Shown here: positions 8,710 through 17,553 of the stretch, piece after piece | Numbering within the stretch: the first letter of the stretch is position 1 | Layout: every line of letters begins with the position of its first letter | Position numbers and translations under genes: made by a program | From: Clostridium sp. | Lineage (GTDB): Bacteria > Bacillota > Clostridia > Clostridiales > Clostridiaceae | Direction of reading: 5' to 3' | Assembly: GCA_031292145.1 (NCBI GenBank) | Contig: JARLHR010000140.1 | Location: 1 to 64,000, forward strand | DNA: 64,000 nucleotides | The notes under the pieces: model-generated | The model's input: the letters and a program-made list of their open reading frames with translations, nothing else | Databases searched by the model: none | What the model was told of the DNA's origin: nothing

Positions 8710-9828
8710 TTGGAAGATAAATTATTTGAAAAATTAGATCAATTAGATATTGAAGATACAAATTTATTATTAAATGAAGAAATTCAATTATCATTAGATA
8801 CTTTTACTAGAAAACGTATCGAGCAAGCAGTAAAGAAAAAATCAGGATATTATCCTGAAAATAATACATTCAAAGATAAAGTAAATAATATTCTAGGGAG
8901 AATTATCATGAAAAGAAAAATGGCATTAGCACTATCAGGAGCACTTCTGTTAAGCTTAGGTGGAGGTGGATATGCATATGCAAAAACTAATCCGGTAGCA
9001 TATGTTAGTATGGACATTAATCCAAGTGTAGAATTGGGGGTAAATACTTTTGATCAAGTAATATCTGCTGAAGCTTATAATGAAGATGGCCAAAAAGTAT
9101 TAGAAGGTACTAAGTTAATTAACGCTGATGTTGATAAGGCAATCAGCACAGTAATTTCAAATGCAATTGCTGATGGATATGTAAAAGAAGATGGATCATC
9201 TGGTATTGAGATAACAACATCGTCAGATAAAGAAAATGTAGCAAATAAATTAGATGAATCGTTAAAAGAAACTGCCAATAAAGCATTAGAAAATAATAAT
9301 ATACAAGCAACAGTTGAAACAGAAAAAGTAGCTCTTGAAAGAAGAGATGAAGCAAGAAAACTTGGAATAACACCAGGAAAGTTAAATCTTATTCAAAAAC
9401 TTCAAGAATTAGACCCAACAATTAAAGTAGAAGATTATAAATCTAGTTCTGTAAAGGACATTATGAAGAAAACTAATGAGTTAAGAAAAGCTAATAATAA
9501 AGATCAAGATAGCACAACTGGTAATACACAAGATAATACAAATGTAGATCAAAATAGCAGCACAGATACTCAAGAAATCGACAAACAAGAAAATCAAACA
9601 ACACCATCAACTAATTTAGATTCGGATAAATCTTCAACTATAAAAGAAGAAAAAGATAATGATTCTTCATATTCTAAAGATAATAATGGTAAAAAAGAAG
9701 ATGATGAAAAAGACACTAAGGATGTATCTGAAAAAAAGAATAATAGTAGCGTAAATTCACAAAATAATTCTTCAAAATCAGAACATAGTAATAATGGGAA
9801 TTCAGAAAATAAAGGCAAGAACAAATAA
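8710..9828 (+). CDS. RsgI-like transmembrane anti-sigma factor
   Basis: A 372-residue protein starting at TTG with AGGAGGG just upstream. The order is a cytoplasmic anti-sigma segment (residues 1-68), one membrane helix (about 71-91), the RsgI extracytoplasmic domain (about 93-235) and a long Ser/Asn/Lys/Asp-rich, low-complexity tail. SMDINPSVELG at ~100-110 contains the Asn-Pro bond that is self-cleaved in studied RsgI proteins. No carbohydrate-binding or hydrolase domain is attached, unlike cellulosomal RsgI proteins, so the sensing input is unclear. The stop codon is formed at the left end of a family-2 repeat. Confidence 0.82.
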   Translation: MEDKLFEKLDQLDIEDTNLLLNEEIQLSLDTFTRKRIEQAVKKKSGYYPENNTFKDKVNNILGRIIMKRKMALALSGALLLSLGGGGYAYAKTNPVAYVSMDINPSVELGVNTFDQVISAEAYNEDGQKVLEGTKLINADVDKAISTVISNAIADGYVKEDGSSGIEITTSSDKENVANKLDESLKETANKALENNNIQATVETEKVALERRDEARKLGITPGKLNLIQKLQELDPTIKVEDYKSSSVKDIMKKTNELRKANNKDQDSTTGNTQDNTNVDQNSSTDTQEIDKQENQTTPSTNLDSDKSSTIKEEKDNDSSYSKDNNGKKEDDEKDTKDVSEKKNNSSVNSQNNSSKSEHSNNGNSENKGKNK

Positions 9829-9891
9829 GGCACAATCAAAAAAATAATAGACCAGTACGCTTGTCTATTATTTTTTTTATTTGTCTAATAT
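9826..9891 (+). repeat. Family-2 element, short copy acting as terminator
   Basis: The left end TAAGGCACAATC includes the stop codon of the RsgI-like gene. Inside, a stem of about 14 bp (9839-9852 with 9863-9876, loop CAGTACGCTT) ends in eight T residues, a strong intrinsic terminator. The right end TTTGTCTAAT is a decayed GTGCCTTAT. Confidence 0.75.
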
Positions 9892-10336
9892 AACAATAAA
9901 TTGTAATAAAGCTGATTATTTATTGAAAATAATTTAATGAGCTATCTGAATTGAAGGATTAATATTTGTATGAATAATTCGGTCTAAAGCTACATAGTAT
10001 AGGTTTGTAGGTTGTTAATTGTATAATAGTGGAATAATAGTTTCGTAATTATGATTGCCATTGAAATTTAAGTTAGGAAATGGAGGAAATTTCAAATTTA
10101 CGTAGAATATATTAATTATGATATAGGAGGTGATTAAAATGGTATAGTTAGTACTGTTAAAACATTTTCAAAGAAAACATAAATCCTTTTCGCAAAAACG
10201 TTAACAAAAGTTTGTATTAATGTTATATAAATAACATTTTAATATAGTATAGGTGTATCCTCATAAGTGCTAATATACTAATTGAAAAATATTTAATAGA
10301 TAAGGTTACGTAATAATTGTAAAAGGAGAGAGGCAT
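9892..10336 (+). other. Non-coding gap with a strong Shine-Dalgarno before a two-codon frame
   Basis: This 445-base AT-rich gap has one notable site: TAGGAGGTGAT at 10124-10134, then ATG GTA TAG at 10139-10147. That is a near-perfect ribosome binding site followed by Met-Val-stop. It may be the start of a dead gene. The DUF3800 gene's own site AAAAGGAGAG is at its end. Confidence 0.4.
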
Positions 10337-11344
10337 ATGGAGAAAAAATATGTAATGTTTGTTGATGAAAGAGGTTTTTTAACAGATAAGGATGAAAACT
10401 TTACAATGATTGGCGTGGTATTTGAAGGTGATTATTGTAGTGATTCAAAATACTATGAATGTGAATTGAAGATGAAATTAGATGAATACAAGAAAAAAAT
10501 ATTTAGTGAATGTTCTATAGTACCTTTAGATGATATAATTCTCAAAGAAAATGTTTATACGAGCATAGATAAGTATCAAAGAAATAAATTTATAAATGAA
10601 TTACCATCATTATTTAAAAGTTTAAAATTTACAATAATATCTAGTACAGTAAAAAAAGATACAAAGGATTCATATTCTACAGCTGCTAAAAAGTTATTGA
10701 AAGAATTTTATACCTATATAATAAAGAAAAATGGGAAATCAGGCGGAATAATTTTAGAAGCTAAAGCAGGGGATACTAGTTACATGACTCAACAAAGTTT
10801 CTTTGATATATATAATGAAAGAGATGTAAATTTAAACATATTAGGAAATATTCCGGGGAAAATCAATACATTTATAGTATGTGAGAAGAATGGCATGACA
10901 TTTGGAACAGGTATTGAAATACTGAATATATTAAATAATATATTTTTAAAAGTATTAAATGGTCACAAAGAGTTTGACTCAAGGTTAATATCATATATAG
11001 AATATGGTAATAAAAATAAAATGTTTGATGTAATTAAGCGTAAGATTTATAGGGACATAGGCATAGGAATTGGACAAGATGAGCTAATGAGAGAGGTTTA
11101 TAATATAAACGGAGTTAATGAAGAATTAAATGATCTAAGAGAACAATTAATAAATAAAGATATAATAATTGATAAAAAGGAAAAAGAAATTGAAAAATTA
11201 ACTAATAGAATTGAATTTTTAAAGGAACAGTTAGAAAAAGTTATATTTAACAATGGAAGAGAAACTGTGATGTCAAAAATTCTTTCTGAGATAAATGTAA
11301 AAATACAAGGTCTTGATAAAATAACAACGGCTGCGAAGAATTAA
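10337..11344 (+). CDS. DUF3800 domain protein with C-terminal coiled coil
   Basis: A 335-residue protein starting MEKKYVMFVDERG, where the early acidic VDE(R/S)G motif and the later IEYGNKNKMFD segment match the DUF3800 family (an RNase H-like fold often found near mobile or defence loci). Residues ~255-300 (LNDLREQLINKDIIIDKK onward) are a heptad-rich coiled coil not usual in the short members. The gene has its own ribosome binding site (AAAAGGAGAG) and terminator, and no partner gene. Family membership is a motif-level call; activity is unknown. Confidence 0.65.
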   Translation: MEKKYVMFVDERGFLTDKDENFTMIGVVFEGDYCSDSKYYECELKMKLDEYKKKIFSECSIVPLDDIILKENVYTSIDKYQRNKFINELPSLFKSLKFTIISSTVKKDTKDSYSTAAKKLLKEFYTYIIKKNGKSGGIILEAKAGDTSYMTQQSFFDIYNERDVNLNILGNIPGKINTFIVCEKNGMTFGTGIEILNILNNIFLKVLNGHKEFDSRLISYIEYGNKNKMFDVIKRKIYRDIGIGIGQDELMREVYNINGVNEELNDLREQLINKDIIIDKKEKEIEKLTNRIEFLKEQLEKVIFNNGRETVMSKILSEINVKIQGLDKITTAAKN

Positions 11345-11426
11345 ATAATTTGACTGTATAGATGTTAAATTAAAAAATGACTGTGAAAATAAGGATATAA
11401 AAGTGGGCGGAGTATAAGAGAATATT

Positions 11427-11476
11427 AAACTACCTTAGAGCATATGGGTTTTAATGCTTAGGGTAGTTTTTTATTT
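11427..11476 (+). terminator. Terminator after the DUF3800 gene
   Basis: AAACTACCTTAGAGCAT pairs with ATGCTTAGGGTAGTTTTTT around a short loop, and a T-run follows. Confidence 0.75.
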
Positions 11477-11574
11477 AGGCATATTAAAATAAATAAAAAG
11501 TCAGTATGCTAGCCTATTTTGCGTAATACTTCGTTAATAATATTAGCTAATAGTTAAACTAATGAAAATAATAT
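11474..11574 (+). repeat. Family-2 element, decayed copy
   Basis: It starts TTAGGCATATTAAAATAA. AGTATGCTAGCCTATTTTGC and TTAGCTAATAG then align with the interior of the copy at 45567. The right end is lost or diverged before the AraC gene. Confidence 0.55.
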
Positions 11575-11594
11575 ATAAGCTTTATGTTGTTACT

Positions 11595-12455
11595 TTATTT
11601 TTTAGATGAAAAATCACTAGGTGATTTGTTAAACATATTTTTAAATGAACGAAGGAAGCAAGAGTAGTCATTAAAACCACATTGTAAGTACACTTTAGTA
11701 ATTGGTTCACCAGATTTTATGAGATCTTTCGCAATTAATAGCCTTTTTTGATTTACATAATTGTGAAGTGTATATCCTGTCTCTTTTTTGAACTTATGCA
11801 TAAGATAATATTTACTAATATAAAATTTTTGAGATAAAGTTTCTATGGAAAGATCTTCGCATAGGTTATTATTTATATATTTTAAGAGTTTTTCAATTTG
11901 CTTATCATATTTAAGGTTGAGGTAAGCTTCATCGTTTATGTACATATTTTTAAGATGTACTCTATTTAAATATATAAGTAACTGAATGAAAAGGGAATTA
12001 CTTAATAGTTTGCTTCCAAATTCATTTGAATTAAAAGATGCTTCAAGAGATTCTATTATAAATTTTATATTTTCTTGAAATTTAGCTTCAAGTCTAATAA
12101 GATTGAAGCTTTTTTCATTTACTAATTTAAAACATTTTAATAAGTCACAATTTTCATAATTGTGATTTTCTATGAAATTAGAATCAGCCCAAATAATTAT
12201 TCTTTCATAAGTCTCTGAAGAATCAATAATGGGCTTATGAACATCATGATTATTTACAAGCAAAATATCCCACGGTTTTAAATTATAAGCTTTACCTTCA
12301 ATCAAATAAGTAACTTTTCCAGAAAGAAAAATTATTATCTTATTAAAATCATGATAATGAAATTCAAATTCTTGATTATTCCTATCCTTTAAGTGAAATA
12401 ATTGAAAATCTTTATTTAAGTATCCGGATTTATTATTGATATAGTCATTATTCAT
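11595..12455 (-). CDS. AraC-family transcriptional regulator with cupin sensor
   Basis: A 286-residue regulator. The N-terminal half is a cupin-type ligand pocket (HYHDFNKIIIFLSG, PWDILLVNNHDVHKP). The C-terminal ~100 residues carry the two AraC helix-turn-helices: LCEDLSIETLSQKFYISKYY, then LIKSGEPITKVYLQCGFND. It is read from the minus strand with AAGGAGAT before the ATG. It has no obvious target gene beside it: the divergent neighbour 395 bases away is murE, and sugar or amino-acid genes are absent. The effector is unknown. Confidence 0.85.
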   Translation of the reverse strand: MNNDYINNKSGYLNKDFQLFHLKDRNNQEFEFHYHDFNKIIIFLSGKVTYLIEGKAYNLKPWDILLVNNHDVHKPIIDSSETYERIIIWADSNFIENHNYENCDLLKCFKLVNEKSFNLIRLEAKFQENIKFIIESLEASFNSNEFGSKLLSNSLFIQLLIYLNRVHLKNMYINDEAYLNLKYDKQIEKLLKYINNNLCEDLSIETLSQKFYISKYYLMHKFKKETGYTLHNYVNQKRLLIAKDLIKSGEPITKVYLQCGFNDYSCFLRSFKNMFNKSPSDFSSKK

Positions 12456-12850
12456 GAAAGTATCTCCTTATTAAGTGGATTACGTTTTGTAAACCACGAT
12501 ATTTAAGCGCATTTATTAAACTTAATGGTATAACTACATTAGAAATAAGTAACATATTGTGTGGAGTGTTTCATTGGAATTTTTATGGTAATGATTCTTG
12601 ACTATAAGTTGTTCACAATATGTTTGTTCAAAGTTATCTTTGAAGCAAGCATTTTGGGCGCAACTTATAATCTTAGAAAAATCCATCTAAATCCTCAGCA
12701 ACTGGAGTAAATGCATGCACCTTATTTCGGCTTACACACATAAAATAATAAAGCACTTTTTACAATATATCAAGCAATATATGCACTATTTATTGCGAAA
12801 ATGTTGTATATAATGAGAGTATAACAAATTTATTACTTGGAGGAATAAAA
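12456..12850 (+). other. Divergent gap between the AraC gene and murE
   Basis: An AT-rich region of 395 bases holding the promoters of both genes. TATATAAT at about 12808-12815 is a plausible murE -10 box, and GGAGG at 12839-12843 is the murE ribosome binding site. No repeat, RNA or coding remnant was recognised. Confidence 0.4.
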
Positions 12851-14320
12851 ATGGAACTATATAAATTACTTAAGAATATAAACTATGAAATAATTAATGG
12901 AAGCCTTGATATAGATATTAAAGATATTAGCTATGATTCTAGAAAGGTAAAAGAAAATTCAATATTTGTATGCATTAATGGGGAGAATGTAAACGGACAT
13001 GATTATATAAAAGAAGCAATTAAAAAAGGCGCTTTAGCAATAGTGATTGATGAAGAATTTCAACTAAAAAATCAAAATGTAACAGTAATAAAAGTAGAAA
13101 ATTCTAAAATTGCGTTGGCAAGCTTAGCTAACTTATTTTACAATGAACCATCAAAAGAGATAAATTTGGTAGGTTTAACAGGAACTAATGGTAAAACTAC
13201 TGTTATACATTACATTAAGGATATACTAGAAGCTCATAATAAGAGAACAGCTGTAATAGGAACTTTAGGATATGAATTTGAAAACAAAGAAGTAAGTATA
13301 CAAAAAATAAATCCTACTACACCAGAATCATTGGAATTACAAGGTTTGTTTAGAGAATTTATCGATAAGGGCGCTAAAAATGTAGTTATGGAAGTCACAT
13401 CTTCTGCTTTAGCAAAACATAGAGTTGAATGCAGTAACTTTAATGTTGGAGTATTTACAAATTTGTCTCAAGATCATCTTGATGAACATGGTACAATGGA
13501 AAAGTATAAAAATGAAAAAATGAAATTGTTTAAAAAATGTTCTCTAGGGGTTATAAATTTAGATGATAAAATTGCAGAAGAAATTATAGAAAAATCTACT
13601 TGCAAGATTTTAACTTATGGAATAAATAAAGAAGCGGATATTAGGGCAACTGAAATTAGATATAAAAATGATTGCGTAATATTTAAGATTAAATTTAAAG
13701 ATATTAATTGGTCTTGGTGGTCAATACAAGATGTAAAAGTAAATATTCCGGGAAAAGTGACAGTTTATAATACTTTAGCAGCTATTGGAGCTTGCATAGG
13801 TCTTGGAATGGAGATTGGAGATATTATAAGTGTATTATCTAAGCTTAAATATGTTCCGGGAAGACTTGAAATGGTAAAAAATAATGCAAATAAAAATATA
13901 ATAGTTGATTATGCACATACACCTGATGCCTTAGAAAGATTATTAATGATGGCAAGAGAAACTACTGGTGGAAGGCTTGTTACTGTGTTTGGGTGTGGTG
14001 GTGACAGAGATAAAACAAAAAGAAAATTAATGGGGATGGCAGCAGGAATTTTATCAGATTATTGTATAATAACCTCTGATAACCCAAGAACAGAGGATCC
14101 TATAAGAATAATTGAAGAAGTTGAAGAAGGAATGGAAACTATAAATTCAACTTATGAAAAAATTGTAGATAGAAGAAAGGCAATTGAAAAAGGATTAAAG
14201 CTTTTAAAGGATGATGATTTATTAATAATAGCAGGAAAAGGTCATGAGAATTATCAAATAATAGGAAATGAAAAGATACATTTTGATGATAGGGAAATTG
14301 TTAAGGAAATCTTAGGATGA
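12851..14320 (+). CDS. murE: UDP-MurNAc-L-Ala-D-Glu:meso-diaminopimelate ligase
   Basis: A 489-residue cytoplasmic Mur ligase that adds the third residue to the peptidoglycan stem peptide. The ATP loop GLTGTNGKTT is at residues 108-117. TTPESLELQGL, EVTSSALAKHRV and DYAHTPDALERLL follow in the expected order. The substrate-selecting motif DNPRTEDP fits the meso-diaminopimelate enzymes rather than the lysine-adding ones. The immediate downstream gene is dapA, which starts the diaminopimelate pathway, supporting this specificity. This copy sits outside any mur/fts cluster, so another murE may exist elsewhere in the genome. Confidence 0.92.
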   Translation: MELYKLLKNINYEIINGSLDIDIKDISYDSRKVKENSIFVCINGENVNGHDYIKEAIKKGALAIVIDEEFQLKNQNVTVIKVENSKIALASLANLFYNEPSKEINLVGLTGTNGKTTVIHYIKDILEAHNKRTAVIGTLGYEFENKEVSIQKINPTTPESLELQGLFREFIDKGAKNVVMEVTSSALAKHRVECSNFNVGVFTNLSQDHLDEHGTMEKYKNEKMKLFKKCSLGVINLDDKIAEEIIEKSTCKILTYGINKEADIRATEIRYKNDCVIFKIKFKDINWSWWSIQDVKVNIPGKVTVYNTLAAIGACIGLGMEIGDIISVLSKLKYVPGRLEMVKNNANKNIIVDYAHTPDALERLLMMARETTGGRLVTVFGCGGDRDKTKRKLMGMAAGILSDYCIITSDNPRTEDPIRIIEEVEEGMETINSTYEKIVDRRKAIEKGLKLLKDDDLLIIAGKGHENYQIIGNEKIHFDDREIVKEILG

Positions 14321-14356
14321 GTAACTAGATTATTATAAATTATTTGGAGGTATAGT

Positions 14357-15235
14357 ATGAAAATTCAAGGCGTTTATGTTCCACTTATAACACCTTTTAC
14401 AAATGACAAAGTTGATTATGATTCGTATAAAAAAATGATTGATCACTATTTAAATAAAGATATCAGTGGAATCATTCCATTGGCCACTACAGGGGAAAGT
14501 CCAACCATTGATGAATATGAATACGAAGAAATAATAGAAAAAACCATGGAGTATAATAATAATCGTGTTCCGGTCTTCATAGGAATTGGAGGCAATAATA
14601 CAAAAAAGGTTATCGATAAATTAAGATTAGCAGAAAAGTATAAGGTAGACGGCATACTATCAGTTTGCCCCTATTATAATAGGCCAGATCAAAGAGGGAT
14701 ATATGAACATTTTTTAAGAATTTCAGAAGCTACTAATTTAAATATTATTATATATAATATACCATATAGGACAGGTAGAAATATTGAAAATGATACTATT
14801 TACAAATTAGCAGAATTAAAAAATATAGTCGGGTTGAAAGATTCTTGTGGTGATATAAAGCAAACAACCAATCTACTTCTCAACCCACCAAAAAATTTTT
14901 CTATTTTAACAGGAGAGGATATATTATTTTATACTACTTTAACGCTTGGGGGAGATGGCGGAATATTGGCATCTTCACATTTAAACACTGAGAAGTTTAT
15001 TGAGGTTTACAATGCTATAAAAAATAATGATCATCAATTAGCGCGTGAAAAATGGAAAGTTATATCTAAAATTATCCCAATGTTATTTGAAGAACCTAAT
15101 CCAGTACCGATTAAATATTGTCTAAATAAATTAGGAATTATTAGTTCGCCTGAAGTAAGGCTGCCTTTAACTGAAATCACGAATAACTTGAAAAGTAGGC
15201 TTGACAATGTTTTATTTGATAAATGCGGAGAATGA
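14357..15235 (+). CDS. dapA: 4-hydroxy-tetrahydrodipicolinate synthase
   Basis: A 292-residue TIM-barrel enzyme condensing pyruvate with aspartate semialdehyde. The Schiff-base lysine is K161 in VGLKDSCGD. Tyr133 in IIYNIPYRTGRNI and Thr44-Thr45 in PLATTGES complete the catalytic triad, and the GTG pocket appears as ATTGES, a mild variant. It lies 36 bases after murE with TTTGGAGG before the ATG, so the two are probably one operon that makes and then uses diaminopimelate. Related aldolases share this fold, but the triad and context favour DapA. Confidence 0.85.
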   Translation: MKIQGVYVPLITPFTNDKVDYDSYKKMIDHYLNKDISGIIPLATTGESPTIDEYEYEEIIEKTMEYNNNRVPVFIGIGGNNTKKVIDKLRLAEKYKVDGILSVCPYYNRPDQRGIYEHFLRISEATNLNIIIYNIPYRTGRNIENDTIYKLAELKNIVGLKDSCGDIKQTTNLLLNPPKNFSILTGEDILFYTTLTLGGDGGILASSHLNTEKFIEVYNAIKNNDHQLAREKWKVISKIIPMLFEEPNPVPIKYCLNKLGIISSPEVRLPLTEITNNLKSRLDNVLFDKCGE

Positions 15236-15351
15236 AGATAGTAAATAAGATCCGTTTTCCAAGATGTATGAATAATTGGGCACATGAAAATAAATAACAA
15301 GCCTAAAGCTGCAATAAAAGAACTTAAAACTTAGAATTATGTGATAACAAT

Positions 15352-15410
15352 CTGAAATTAGAGGAATCTGTGGACAATGTGAAAAGTCCACAGCTTCCTC
15401 TAATTTTATT
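15352..15410 (+). terminator. Terminator after murE-dapA
   Basis: TTAGAGGAA-CTGTGGAC pairs with GTCCACAG-TTCCTCTAA (one mismatch, loop AATGTGAAAA), followed by TTTTATT. It closes the two-gene unit. Confidence 0.88.
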
Positions 15411-15553
15411 ATTTATACATAATTATGTCTAGAAGAATGAAAAAATAGATTTGTAATAAACTAAAACTAAAAATGTTTGTTTATATATAGATATAATTAC
15501 TTAAAATAGTATAATGGAGTATAGGAATATTATTAGTGAAAGGATTTGAATTT

Positions 15554-16324
15554 ATGGATATAAAATCAAATGAATTATTTTGGAGTGCATCAATAGAGGA
15601 AGTTAAAAAAGGATATATAGAAACTGAAGAGGAATATAAATGCATAATTTGTGAAGAAAGATATGAAAAAGGCCGTATATATGAGGTAAAGTCAGAATTA
15701 TATGATGCAAGAAGGGCAGCAGTGTTTCATATAGAAGAAAAGCATAGTTCCATGCTTGAATATTTACTTGGTATGAATTCAACTTTTACTGGAGTATCAG
15801 AGGTTCAAAGAGAGTTAATAACGCTGATAGCTCAAGGATTATCTGATAGAGAAATAGCAACAGAGCTTGGAGTTGCACAATCAACTATAAGAAATCATCG
15901 TTATAAATTAAGGGAAAAAGAAAAGCAGGCAAAATTATTTTTAGCTATGATGGATTTACTTTCAAAAAATACTAATAAGAAGATTAACAAACTAGATAAA
16001 GGCGTTATATGTGATGCTCATAAAACAGCAACTACCTTAGATGATAGATTTAATATAACTGATAAAGAGAAAACTGATGTAATTAAAACTTATATGGATG
16101 AAAATAAGGCATTGAAGAGCTATCCGGCTAAGGAAAAGAAAAAAATTATTGTTTTAGAAGAAATAGCTAGGAATTTTACAAAGGGAAAATCGTATTCTGA
16201 AAAAGAAGTTAATAGGATTTTAAAAAGAGTATATGAGGATTATGCAACCATAAGAAGGGCATTAATAGAATATGGCTTTATTGAAAGATCGAAGGATTGC
16301 AGTAATTATTGGGTCAAAGAATAG
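15554..16324 (+). CDS. Transcriptional regulator, LuxR-type HTH plus DUF2087
   Basis: A protein of about 256 residues. The first ~60 residues include a CxxC pair (KCIICEERYEKG). A LuxR-type helix-turn-helix follows (LITLIAQGLSDREIATELGV, then STIRNHRYKLREKEK). The C-terminal ~80 residues (KALKSYPAKEKKKIIVLEEI to NYWVKE) match DUF2087, a domain common in Firmicute regulators. The ATG at 15554 has AAAGGA nine bases upstream and is preferred to the GTG at 15536. The neighbouring acetyltransferase follows with a 43-base gap and may be cotranscribed. The ligand is unknown. Confidence 0.8.
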   Translation: MDIKSNELFWSASIEEVKKGYIETEEEYKCIICEERYEKGRIYEVKSELYDARRAAVFHIEEKHSSMLEYLLGMNSTFTGVSEVQRELITLIAQGLSDREIATELGVAQSTIRNHRYKLREKEKQAKLFLAMMDLLSKNTNKKINKLDKGVICDAHKTATTLDDRFNITDKEKTDVIKTYMDENKALKSYPAKEKKKIIVLEEIARNFTKGKSYSEKEVNRILKRVYEDYATIRRALIEYGFIERSKDCSNYWVKE

Positions 16325-16367
16325 CTGACCGTATCTGGTAATTAAAAATGTGAGTGAGGTAGTAAGG

Positions 16368-17240
16368 TTGATTAAACGGTATTTAAACTTAAATGGTATA
16401 GAAAAAAGTTTGGTTAGGAATTTCATAAATAGGAAAGAAGAAAATAAGAAATCATTAGATGAAATAGAAAAGATATTTAATAATAAAATGTATGGATATG
16501 GGAAAGGCTCACTATTTTATTTTTTTAATGGGCAGGCTGTAGGTAAAATTAATATTGTTTTAGAAGTAGTGAAGGAGCTTGGGAATATTTTTATACACCA
16601 TCTAGATATATTGGAGGATTTAAATATCCATACTCAAGAAGTGATTATAAAAGAACTTATCGATAATGCAATTACACTGGCAGAGGATTATAAGCCTAAG
16701 AAAATTTTATTAGGGGAAAGAAATAAGAATAGGTTAAAAATTCTGGAAGGACTTGGTTTACATAGTGAATATAAATCATTAAGAATGCATTTGGAAGATA
16801 GAAGTAAAAAAGAAAAACCACTAGATTTAATACCATTGTCAACAGAAAATAAATTTGAGTATTTAAGTGTTTACAATGATTCTTTTAATGATATGCCTCA
16901 TGGAAGTTATGCTTATATTGATGAAGTTGAAGAATATTTAAATAAGGCTAATGAGGAAAATTATTATTTTATGGTTTCTGTTAATAATACAAATATAGGA
17001 TTTATGAATTGTATCATTGAAAATCGACAAGGAATATTTGATATAGGATTGTGTAAAGCATATAGAGGTAAAGGCTATGGAAGTCGATTACTTGAAACAG
17101 CTGTTAACTTTTTAAATAGAAAAGATGTTCGGAAGATAAATTTAATTGTAATTGAAAAGAATTCTAGGGCTTATAATATGTATAAAAAGAGAGGCTTTAA
17201 AGAGGAGTCAATAATAAGTTACTGGATAAAAATCAAATAG
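16368..17240 (+). CDS. GNAT-family N-acetyltransferase
   Basis: A protein of about 290 residues with a C-terminal GNAT domain: NIGFMNCIIENRQGIFDIGL, then the acetyl-CoA loop KAYRGKGYGSRLLETAV, then IEKNSRAYNMYKKRGFKEE. The N-terminal half looks like a second, degenerate GNAT-like fold, as in tandem GNAT proteins. GAGGT at 16356-16360 favours the TTG at 16368; an in-frame GTG at 16350 is the alternative. It lies just downstream of the DUF2087 regulator. The substrate cannot be read from the sequence. Confidence 0.82.
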   Translation: MIKRYLNLNGIEKSLVRNFINRKEENKKSLDEIEKIFNNKMYGYGKGSLFYFFNGQAVGKINIVLEVVKELGNIFIHHLDILEDLNIHTQEVIIKELIDNAITLAEDYKPKKILLGERNKNRLKILEGLGLHSEYKSLRMHLEDRSKKEKPLDLIPLSTENKFEYLSVYNDSFNDMPHGSYAYIDEVEEYLNKANEENYYFMVSVNNTNIGFMNCIIENRQGIFDIGLCKAYRGKGYGSRLLETAVNFLNRKDVRKINLIVIEKNSRAYNMYKKRGFKEESIISYWIKIK

Positions 17241-17553
17241 CATCAAATTAAATTATTATCGTCAGCATTGTTCTTCGTTAGAATATAGATGAATTAAGTT
17301 AATTTGTCCTAAAATGCGTTTTATGTATAAATTCATACGTTTAGAGAGATAAGTATTTAAATAAAGTTAATATTGTGAGAATATATATGTGTTAGCAATT
17401 ACGAGTCATGCTTAGGTTAGTTGTATATTAAAATTTTAGCATAGGATAAATAATATGAGTAAAACTTTATTTTGTAACTAATTAGAAAGTATGAACAAAT
17501 AAAAAAATATAAAGAAATTTTTTATAATAAGTTATAAATGAAGGAGTATCTCC
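17241..17553 (+). other. Intergenic gap, nothing recognised
   Basis: About 310 AT-rich bases between the acetyltransferase and the (p)ppGpp synthetase gene. There is no hairpin with a T-run, no repeat copy and no coding remnant. Only the ribosome binding site AAGGAG, just before 17554, is clear. Confidence 0.4.
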
